Source: UBA7672 sp964529555
GTDB lineage: Bacteria > Pseudomonadota > Alphaproteobacteria > Caulobacterales > Hyphomonadaceae
Reading direction: 5' to 3'
Assembly (NCBI GenBank): GCA_964529555.1
Contig: CAZGWV010000110.1
Span: 1-11,546 of the forward strand
Length of the DNA: 11,546 nucleotides
Part shown: in pieces, positions 6,160-11,546 of the stretch
How positions within the stretch are numbered: position 1 is the first letter of the stretch
Layout: each line of letters begins with the position of its first letter
Made by a program: the position numbers and the translations under genes
Notes under the pieces: generated by a model
The model's database searches: none
What the model saw: the letters and a program-made list of their open reading frames with translations, nothing else
What the model was told of the DNA's origin: nothing

Positions 6160-8562
6160 ATGGCCGAGACGAAAGCAAAGTCCGCCAACCGCCATCTGGC
6201 CAAGGCGCTGGAAACCGGCGCGACGCTGCTCGCGCACGCCGATGGCGAGGCCCCGCCCGCGCGACAGGTCAACGCCCACCTCGCCGCCCTGAAAGTTCTC
6301 GGCGGTGAATCCGAAGCCGCCGAAACGCTGTGCGAGGCCATCCGCGCCCGCCGCATCACGCCGCTCGCCCCCGCCTCCTGCATTCTCCCGGCCCAGACCG
6401 CCAGCCTCGACCCCGGCCAGCTTCTCCCCGCCCTCAACGACGCAGCCGCCCTCGCCTCCGCCCGCGCGGTCGCCACGCAGGCCTTCGTCGCCGTGGCCGA
6501 TGCGCTCGAAGCCCTCACCATCGAAACCGACGAGCAGGGCCGCCCCACCACCTCCGCCCTCATCGACGCCTTCCGCGCCGGGGCCGACGCCGAACTTGTC
6601 GAGATCGCACTCTGCACGCCCGGCGGCCCCCGCGCCGCCGCCATCACGCTCCGCCGTCAGGCCACCGGCGCGCGCGAGCCCGGTCGCCAGTCCTACGCCA
6701 TCCCCGCCTGGACCGGCATCGACGCCAACGACGTCGCCGCCGCCATCGATCGCGTCAGCCGCACCCGCCTCGGCGTGCAGGTCTCGCTCGGCGCCGCACT
6801 CGCCCAGCCCGCAGCCCCCAGCGTCGCCATCAACCTCGCCCGCTACGCCGCCGCTCACGACCGCGACCTCCTCCGCGCAGACCTCACAGCGCTCCGCACC
6901 GTCTCGCCCGATTGCGTCGTGCATCTCGCGGGCCTCGCCGCCGCCATCATGTCGCTCGGCCTCGCCTACGACAGCGAGGACGGCACGAAAGCCGCCGCCG
7001 AACTCTGCACCATCGCCAAACAAGCCGCCGGCGCCGTCGCCGCCGAACACACGCTTCCCGCCGCCATCCTCTGGCTGTCCGCGGAAAGCAGCGGCGCCGA
7101 TCCCGTCGATCTCCTCCTCGCACAGGAAGACGAACAGACCCCGCAACTCTCCGAATGCGTCAACGCCGCCCTCGGCGTCGTCGCCAGCAAGACCGAGGCG
7201 GAAGACGTGCGCCTGCGCATCCTCGGCGCCCGCACCCTCGACCAGATCGACGGCCTCGAACGCCACCGCCTCGAATCCCGCGGCCTGCCCGAAGACGCGC
7301 TCGACCGCATCGAACAGGCCCTGAAAGAAGGGCTTAGCCTCGCCGCAGCCTTCTCGCGCTGGGTCGTCGGCGACGATGTCATCCGCAAACGCCTCGGCCT
7401 CGACCCCGAAGCCTACGACACCGACGGCGAAGCCCTCCTGCGCGCCCTCGGCATCTCCGCCCGCGAGGTCGATGAAGCCCGCGTCGCCGTGCAGGGCCGC
7501 CGCCGCCCCGTCTCCAATCCCAAATCCCCGCTCGCCCGCATCCTCGCCCGCGCGGATGGCGTCACGCCCGAAGCCCGCGTGCGCTTTGCGAAAGCCATCG
7601 CCCCCGCGCTCGCCCGCCCGCCCGTCGTCACCGTCAGTCCCGGCGATCAGGGCGACGCCACGCGCATGGTCGTCCACGCCTCCACCCGCGCCGCCATGTC
7701 CGCCGGCCTCGGCGTCCGCATCGATCCCGGCCGCCCCGCCGTGGACGCCGAACTCCAGCAACGCATCGCCGAGGCCCGCCGCCGCGCCCGCGCGCCCGTC
7801 GCCAACGAAATCCAGGCGCAGAGCTTCGAACGCTTCACCCCGCCGCCCGCCGCCTCCGAACCGCACGACGAGATCGTCTTCGCCGAACGCCGCCGCCTGC
7901 CGGATCGCCGCAAGGGCTACATCCAGAAAGCCACCGTGGGCGGCCACAAGGTCTACCTGCACACCGGCGAATTCGACGACGGCGAACTCGGCGAAATCTT
8001 CATCGACATGCACAAGGAAGGCGCCGCCTTCCGCTCGCTGATGAACAATTTCGCCATCGCGGTCTCGATCGGCCTGCAATACGGCGTCCCGCTCGAAGAG
8101 TTCGTCGACGCCTTCGTCTTCACCCGCTTCGAGCCCGCCGGCGAAGTCACCGGCAACGACTCGATCCGCAAGGCGACATCCATCCTCGACTACATCTTCC
8201 GCGAACTCGCCGTGTCCTATCTCGGCCGCGACGATCTCGCCGAGATCGACAATGTCAGCCATGACGGCCTCGGCAGCGGCGCCCGCGAAGGCGAGGAGCC
8301 CACCGTCCCCGTCCAGGCCATGCGCCCCGAACAATTGATCTCCAAGGGCTTCAGCCGCGGCGTCCTGCCCGACAACATCGTCCCCTTCACCGCCCGCCGC
8401 GTCGCCGACCGCCTGGAAGAAGCCGAAGACCCGCCCACGCCGCCCCAGCGCAACCCCGACTACCTCTCGGACGCCTGCCCCGCCTGCGGCCACTTCACGC
8501 TACGCCCGGACGACGGCGTCGCCCTCTGCGAAGCCTGCGGCGCCACAGTGCAGACGGCCTGA
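6160..8562 (+). CDS. Class II ribonucleotide reductase-like pseudoenzyme (TSCPD domain)
   Basis: An 800-residue protein (ATG at 6160; GGAGG five bases upstream decides the start over the upstream in-frame ATG at 5995). Residues 572-690 closely match the C-terminal TSCPD region of B12-dependent NrdJ: RRRLPDRRKGY, VGGHKVYLHTGEFDDG, GEIFIDMHKEGAAFRSLMNN, YGVPLEEFVDAFVFTRFEPAG, SILDYIFRELAVSYLGR. The tail has CPACG (773-777) and CEACG (790-794), like the NrdJ Cys tail. Weaker NrdJ echoes occur at about 220-300 (LAGLAAAIMSLGLAYDSEDG) and 366-446 (LPEDALDRIEQALKEG...FSRWVVGDDVIRKRLGL...LLRALGIS). But the protein is some 400 residues short, and the catalytic N-x-C-x-E motif, the finger loop and the second half of the barrel are absent. 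It cannot be an active reductase alone. It might regulate or scaffold NrdJ or have a new role; databases may label it NrdJ by its C-terminus. Confidence 0.85.
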   Translation: MAETKAKSANRHLAKALETGATLLAHADGEAPPARQVNAHLAALKVLGGESEAAETLCEAIRARRITPLAPASCILPAQTASLDPGQLLPALNDAAALASARAVATQAFVAVADALEALTIETDEQGRPTTSALIDAFRAGADAELVEIALCTPGGPRAAAITLRRQATGAREPGRQSYAIPAWTGIDANDVAAAIDRVSRTRLGVQVSLGAALAQPAAPSVAINLARYAAAHDRDLLRADLTALRTVSPDCVVHLAGLAAAIMSLGLAYDSEDGTKAAAELCTIAKQAAGAVAAEHTLPAAILWLSAESSGADPVDLLLAQEDEQTPQLSECVNAALGVVASKTEAEDVRLRILGARTLDQIDGLERHRLESRGLPEDALDRIEQALKEGLSLAAAFSRWVVGDDVIRKRLGLDPEAYDTDGEALLRALGISAREVDEARVAVQGRRRPVSNPKSPLARILARADGVTPEARVRFAKAIAPALARPPVVTVSPGDQGDATRMVVHASTRAAMSAGLGVRIDPGRPAVDAELQQRIAEARRRARAPVANEIQAQSFERFTPPPAASEPHDEIVFAERRRLPDRRKGYIQKATVGGHKVYLHTGEFDDGELGEIFIDMHKEGAAFRSLMNNFAIAVSIGLQYGVPLEEFVDAFVFTRFEPAGEVTGNDSIRKATSILDYIFRELAVSYLGRDDLAEIDNVSHDGLGSGAREGEEPTVPVQAMRPEQLISKGFSRGVLPDNIVPFTARRVADRLEEAEDPPTPPQRNPDYLSDACPACGHFTLRPDDGVALCEACGATVQTA

Positions 8563-8835
8563 GGCGATCGCAGCCCCATCCCCGTGCAACAGCCAGGCAA
8601 ATTCTGCCGGGTTGACGGGCGCTCGTTCTGTATTATTTCGCGCCGCCCGGCCCGAACGCCGCCGCGTTTGGAATTCGGTAACGGGATTTCGCAATTCTTA
8701 CATTTCTATAATCGGACGACCCTCAGTTGCACAGATTGCCGCCAGCAATCCGCCGCGATTGAACCTTTCCTTGGCGCAGACGTTGCTGAGGTCGCGGGAG
8801 ACTGAAGACCCGCATAAGCATGGAACGGGACTTGA
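8563..8835. other. Intergenic region before the double signal-peptide locus
   Basis: No gene is supported in these 273 bases. Short open frames exist (for example GTG at 8584) but lack ribosome sites and any family resemblance. The middle, about 8670-8712, is noticeably more A+T-rich than its surroundings and contains a perfect TATAAT at 8707-8712. No obvious terminator hairpin follows the RNR-like stop. Confidence 0.45.
8707..8712 (+). promoter_or_regulatory. Possible -10 box (TATAAT)
   Basis: An exact TATAAT occurs within an A+T-rich island in otherwise G+C-rich DNA, about 120 bases upstream of the leader ORF and 190 bases upstream of the pentapeptide-repeat gene. No TTGACA-like box lies 15-18 bases before it, so it would need an activator or another sigma factor, or be chance. 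Confidence 0.3.
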
Positions 8836-8901
8836 ATGGCACAGCGCATCTTCATCGCCGTGGTCGCTATTGGCCTGATGAGCTTGTCCGCCTTGGCTTA
8901 A
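8836..8901 (+). CDS. Signal-peptide-only leader ORF
   Basis: A 21-codon ORF beginning MAQRIFIAVV and ending SLSALA, then TAA. It has a short basic N-region, a hydrophobic core and an A-x-A cleavage-type end, so it reads as a complete signal peptide with no mature protein. GGGA lies five bases before its ATG, a better ribosome site than that of the next gene. The TAA abuts the ATG of the pentapeptide-repeat gene in the same frame, and the two 22-codon blocks align without gaps (13 of 21 residues identical). It may be a translated leader coupling translation to the next gene, or the 5' remnant of a lost paralogue. Expression is not proven. Confidence 0.5.
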   Translation: MAQRIFIAVVAIGLMSLSALA

Positions 8902-9438
8902 ATGATCGCTCGCATTCTGATCGCTGTCGCCGCCATCTTCGCGATGGGTCTTTCGGCCTTTGCCCAGACGCCAGAACAGAATGCGATCGCCCGCCAGGCC
9001 ACGGCCCAGCGCCTCATTGACGGCGACACCGCCTGCCCCGGCTGCGACCTCTTCCAGGTCGATCTGTCCTACAAGGAACTCACCGGCCGCGACCTTGCCG
9101 GCGCCCGCATCCGCCAGGCCGATCTCAGCCTCTCCACCTTCGACCGCACCAAATTCGCCGGCGCCGATATGTCCATCGTCAACGCCTTCGGCATCCGCGC
9201 GGAAGACGCAGACTTCACCAACGTCAATTTCCAGGACGCCGTCCTCGTCGGCGGCTGGTTCGGCGGCTCAAGCTTCGCCTCCGCCAACCTCTCCAACGCC
9301 AATCTCTCCGGCGCAGACCTCTCCACCGCCCGCGACCTCACCCAGAACCAGCTGAACACCGCCTGCGGCGACGCGACCACGCGCCTGCCCAAGGGCCTTA
9401 CGATCACGCTGTGCAAGGCGGAAGAGCTGGAAGGCTAG
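8902..9438 (+). CDS. Exported pentapeptide-repeat protein
   Basis: A 178-residue protein with a signal peptide (1-21, ending AFA before Q22), so probably periplasmic. Residues about 46-145 hold pentapeptide repeats of the A(D/N)LXX type, clearest as DLAGARIRQADLSLSTF, FAGADMSIVNA, ADFTNVNFQDAVL and SANLSNANLSGADL, which should fold as a right-handed quadrilateral beta-helix. A conserved-looking C-terminal cap LTQNQLNTACGDATTRLPKGLTITLC follows. Cysteines C45/C48 (CPGC) and C155/C171 could form disulfides that clamp the helix ends. The specific function is unknown. It does not look like the Qnr DNA-mimic type, which is cytoplasmic. No purine-rich ribosome site precedes its ATG, so it may depend on translation of the 21-codon ORF directly upstream. 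Confidence 0.9.
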   Translation: MIARILIAVAAIFAMGLSAFAQTPEQNAIARQATAQRLIDGDTACPGCDLFQVDLSYKELTGRDLAGARIRQADLSLSTFDRTKFAGADMSIVNAFGIRAEDADFTNVNFQDAVLVGGWFGGSSFASANLSNANLSGADLSTARDLTQNQLNTACGDATTRLPKGLTITLCKAEELEG

Positions 9439-9452
9439 TCGAGCCACACACA

Positions 9453-9576
9453 CATCCTTCGAGACGATCGCCTTCGACGATCCCTCAGGATGAGAGCGGT
9501 TGCTTCTCGAATGCCTGAACACCCATCAACCTCATCCTGAGGGATCGTCGCAAAGCGACGATCGTCTCGAAGGATG
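9453..9576. repeat. 124-bp composite inverted repeat, copy 2 (REP/BIME-like)
   Basis: Left arm 9453-9494, right arm 9531-9576, 36-base unrelated spacer. The outer and inner arm blocks are the same as in copy 1 at 3791-3914, with one extra difference in the left core (GCCTTCGAC against GCCTTCGGC). The right core folds as GATCGTCGC/GCGACGATC around AAA. It begins 14 bases after the pentapeptide gene stop and ends 29 bases before the stop of the convergent RHH gene, an ideal place for a bidirectional terminator or a REP element tolerated between 3' ends. Confidence 0.9.
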
Positions 9577-9605
9577 CATTCAACGCCCCACCCGTCCCGC
9601 AGCCC

Positions 9606-10193
9606 CTAATAAGCCAGCGGCAACTCCGCCGCCGGCTCCGGCAGTTTCAGCCCCTCCATCACCGCCTTGAAGCAATTGCAGTTCGCAAGGTCCGAACACG
9701 CAATCGCCTCCAGCCGGCCGATCAGCCCCGCCGTCACGATCTCCTGCTGCGGACGGTCCAGCAGCAGCGCCGCCAGCTTCACCGCCCGCACCTGCGCATG
9801 CGTCAGGCGGATCGTCGTCTTCACCGGCGCATTCGGATTCACCGGCGTCGCCGGCTGAACATCGCGCGCCGGCCGCCATCCCGCCTCGTCGACCTCGACC
9901 GTATGAACCGGCTTCGGCGTCGGCCACACCGCGTCCACCTCGCTCAGCCTCACCTTCGCTTCCGCCGGCGCAAGCGCGGCAGACGTCAGCGCGGCGACAG
10001 GAGCAGGCGCCGCCACTGGCATCGAAGCCGCAGCAGCCGAAAGTGGCGCGACAGGCGGCCGGGGCTGAGGCTGCTGCGCCGGAACCACCGGCGGCTGCCA
10101 CGGCTTCGATCCGAATACGGGTTCCTGCGAGGGCTTGGCCTCGCCCTTCCGGGCGAGCAGGCTGGCGCTCAGGGATGCAAACTGGTTGGCCAT
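9606..10193 (-). CDS. ParA-partner candidate with RHH-like segment
   Basis: I do not recognise this 195-residue protein as a named family. It begins ANQFASLSASLLARKGEAKPS, is Pro/Ala-rich and probably disordered from about 22 to 80, and then has a stretch (124-165) with the pattern of a ribbon-helix-helix fold: strand KTTIRLT, helix HAQVRAVKLAALLLD, turn and helix RPQQEIVTAGLIGRLEAIA. Right after it come three cysteines (C166, C172, C174, in ACSDLANCNC). The start lies 11 bases after the parA stop, with GAGG overlapping that stop, so the two are translationally coupled. By analogy with ParF/ParG-type pairs, the RHH part may dimerise or bind DNA and the basic N-terminus may stimulate the ATPase. 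This is inference. Confidence 0.7.
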   Translation of the reverse strand: MANQFASLSASLLARKGEAKPSQEPVFGSKPWQPPVVPAQQPQPRPPVAPLSAAAASMPVAAPAPVAALTSAALAPAEAKVRLSEVDAVWPTPKPVHTVEVDEAGWRPARDVQPATPVNPNAPVKTTIRLTHAQVRAVKLAALLLDRPQQEIVTAGLIGRLEAIACSDLANCNCFKAVMEGLKLPEPAAELPLAY

Positions 10194-10204
10194 CGCGCTG
10201 CGCC

Positions 10205-11203
10205 TCAGTGCGTCGGCCGCCGGCCGAACACGCGGGCCTGACGCCTGTCGGGCTGGCCGGGCGGCGGTCCCCTGTCCGAACGCCTGCGATCGAGCTGGCT
10301 ACGCTCCTCCGGCGGCTCAAGCACGGCCGTCGCCGCCTTGTGGGCCGCCGCGACAGCACTGCCCCGCGGCGCAGGATCGGACGCCCGACGCCGCGCGCCC
10401 GTCGCATTGGCGACCGCAAGGCTCGCCCACGCGGGCATGTCCGCGTCCCAGTCCTCGTCGTCTTCCGCGCTCGCCGCCGCCGCCCCCAGCATCGGCCCTT
10501 CCGGCGTCAGCACAGCCGTCGAGAAATCCGCCCGCGCCTTCTCGGCCCAGTGCGCATCCATCCCGCCATAAAGCTTCGCCAGGCGCCCGCGCAGATACAT
10601 CCACAGCGCCGCAATCTCCTGCGCTGATTTCGACTCCGGCTGGATATCGCCCACCGTGCGCCCGTCGATCATCGACGCCGCAAAGTCCACGCGATGGTGC
10701 AGCGTCACCGGCGCCACCACGCCATGCTGCGACAGCGCCACCGCCGTCTCCGACGTGATCCGCGCCCGCGCCGTCGCCGAGTTCACCACGAACACCAGCG
10801 GCTTGTTCAGCGTGTCCGCAATGTCCACCGTCGGCCCCACAGCGCGCAGGTCATGCGGGCTGGGCCGCGTCGGCACCACCACCAGATCAGCGCGCTTCAC
10901 CACATGAGCAATCGTCTGCGTCACCGCCGGCGGCGTATCGATGACGATCAGCTTGAACCCCACCGCCTTCAGGTGATCGAGACACGCATCCAGTTCATCG
11001 AGCGACGCCTGCGCAAACGCCGGCGTAGACGCCGCCCGCGCATTCCACCATTTCGCCAGCGACCCCTGCGGGTCCGTATCGATCAGCGCGACAGGCCCAT
11101 CGCCCGTCCGCTCCGCCTCGACCGCGATGTGGCCAGACAGGGTCGTCTTCCCCGACCCGCCCTTCTGGGACGCAAACACCAGAACGCGAACCCCGTCCGT
11201 CAT
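10205..11203 (-). CDS. ParA-family ATPase with long charged C-terminal tail
   Basis: A 332-residue deviant-Walker ATPase. The ParA signature is clear: KGGSGKTT (14-21) with signature lysine K14 and K19, ALIDTDPQGSLAKWW (39-53), and Walker B-type LIVIDTPP (85-92), followed by DLVVVPTRPSPHDLRA. Such proteins dimerise on ATP, usually bind DNA or membrane, and position plasmids, chromosome origins, chemoreceptors or microcompartments. The ATPase fold ends near residue 212. The remaining roughly 120 residues are atypical: an acidic patch EDDEDWDAD (247-255) and an Arg-rich, Pro/Gly end (about 301-332). No membrane-targeting helix is obvious. A ribosome site GGGAG lies six bases before the ATG. It heads a two-gene operon with the RHH-like gene. 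No classical ParB or parS is seen, so this is probably not the chromosomal parAB locus. Confidence 0.9.
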   Translation of the reverse strand: MTDGVRVLVFASQKGGSGKTTLSGHIAVEAERTGDGPVALIDTDPQGSLAKWWNARAASTPAFAQASLDELDACLDHLKAVGFKLIVIDTPPAVTQTIAHVVKRADLVVVPTRPSPHDLRAVGPTVDIADTLNKPLVFVVNSATARARITSETAVALSQHGVVAPVTLHHRVDFAASMIDGRTVGDIQPESKSAQEIAALWMYLRGRLAKLYGGMDAHWAEKARADFSTAVLTPEGPMLGAAAASAEDDEDWDADMPAWASLAVANATGARRRASDPAPRGSAVAAAHKAATAVLEPPEERSQLDRRRSDRGPPPGQPDRRQARVFGRRPTH

Positions 11204-11269
11204 AGCCCTCTCCCGGCCTGCCGCCGCCAGCCCTGATGCGGCGCAGTTATCCCGATGCTGTAGGCAGCG

Positions 11270-11275
11270 ATTTTA
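11270..11275 (-). promoter_or_regulatory. Possible -10 box for parA-like operon
   Basis: TAAAAT on the minus strand, preceded by GC-rich sequence without a recognisable -35 at 16-18 bases. The distance to the parA-like ATG (about 66 bases) is reasonable. Offered only as the best candidate. Confidence 0.25.
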
Positions 11276-11497
11276 TGCGGGCTTAGACAGGCCGGTGAAA
11301 TTCAACCGATCGCGTTGAGAAGCGTGAACGTGAATCAAGGTCTGCGCCGGCGCGCACAAAACCCATACGCCGCCGAGCTTCGCAAAGGTTTACGGGCGTC
11401 TCCGCAACATCCTTAGCGCGCATCCGCAGCGCCAGACATTTACGTACCTAACCCCGCATCAACCGTGTTCGTTGAGAGGTAAGCGCCTACCGAGAAA

Positions 11498-11546
11498 CCC
11501 CCTCCGTCTCGGCGCTTCGCGCCGATCCACCTCCCCTACTTGCGTT
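11498..11546. repeat. Partial hairpin repeat cut by window end
   Basis: The pattern CCCCCTCCGTC then TCGGCGC-TTC-GCGCCGA (perfect 7-bp stem, 11509-11525) then CCACCTCCCCTAC resembles another family of dispersed C-rich palindromes of alphaproteobacteria. The CTCCCCTAC near the end suggests a second stem whose other half lies beyond the window. The assignment as a repeat rests on memory of such elements and not on a second copy here. Confidence 0.5.

Larger units (their letters stand above)
11204..11546. other. Upstream region of parA-like operon, no gene seen
   Basis: These 343 bases hold no supportable gene. Close to parA is its ribosome site; a TAAAAT on the minus strand at 11275-11270, about 66 bases before the ATG, could be a -10 box, but no good -35 accompanies it. 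A loosely CtrA-like TTGA-N7-TTAG lies on the minus strand at 11462-11448. The final 50 bases begin a hairpin repeat. Confidence 0.4.

Noticed and set aside
5965..8493. An 842-codon open frame antisense to the RNR-like gene, longer than most real genes here
   Set aside because: It is a by-product of the strong G/C third-position bias on the plus strand, which rarely produces antisense stop triplets. Its translation is low-complexity Gly/Ala/Asp/Glu-rich with no domain, while the plus frame has clear NrdJ motifs.
8584..8805. GTG-started 73-residue ORF with a CxxC motif
   Set aside because: No ribosome site, no recognisable family, and it lies across the A+T-rich putative promoter region.
11448..11462. 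CtrA-like site TTGA-N7-TTAG on the minus strand
   Set aside because: Two of the eight key bases differ from TTAA-N7-TTAA, and it lies about 250 bases from the nearest start; chance is likely.

Overview
The window is about two-thirds G+C, densely coded, and almost certainly chromosomal DNA of an alphaproteobacterium. Three things point there: the aroQ-accB-accC-aat run, an NDUFA12-type complex I accessory subunit next to a lone mlaD and a DUF2155 gene, and a protein derived from the long alphaproteobacterial class II ribonucleotide reductase. Caulobacterales, perhaps Hyphomonadaceae, is my best guess, but the sequence alone does not prove it.

Layout. (1) 1-1357, minus strand: a thiamin thiazole operon, thiS then thiG, split by a DUF433 antitoxin-like gene and a short frameshifted relic of its usual DUF5615 toxin-like partner. 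(2) 1476-3764, plus strand: aroQ, accB and accC (shikimate pathway and acetyl-CoA carboxylase), packed with gaps of 4-5 bases. (3) A 124-bp composite inverted repeat at 3791-3914, then aat (leucyl/phenylalanyl-tRNA-protein transferase), starting at 3979. (4) 4590-5925, minus strand: a translationally coupled NDUFA12-mlaD-DUF2155 operon whose last gene overlaps the 3' end of aat. (5) 6160-8562, plus strand: an 800-residue protein that looks like a decayed, non-catalytic relative of the B12-dependent ribonucleotide reductase NrdJ. It keeps a very conserved C-terminal TSCPD region and a four-Cys tail. (6) 8836-9438, plus strand: a 21-codon ORF that is only a signal peptide, abutting in the same frame a secreted pentapeptide-repeat protein whose own signal peptide closely resembles it. 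(7) A second copy of the 124-bp repeat at 9453-9576, between convergent genes. (8) 9606-11203, minus strand: a ParA-type ATPase with a long charged tail, followed by a protein with a disordered middle, a ribbon-helix-helix-like segment and a Cys-rich end. (9) 11204-11546: non-coding, with a possible parA promoter and the start of another hairpin repeat cut by the window end.

Most genes are housekeeping. Those deserving attention are the ribonucleotide reductase-like pseudoenzyme, the ParA/RHH pair (a candidate subcellular positioning system), the duplicated signal peptide with its in-frame stop, the toxin-antitoxin remnant inside the thiazole operon, and the two-copy repeat whose inner stem shows a compensatory base change.
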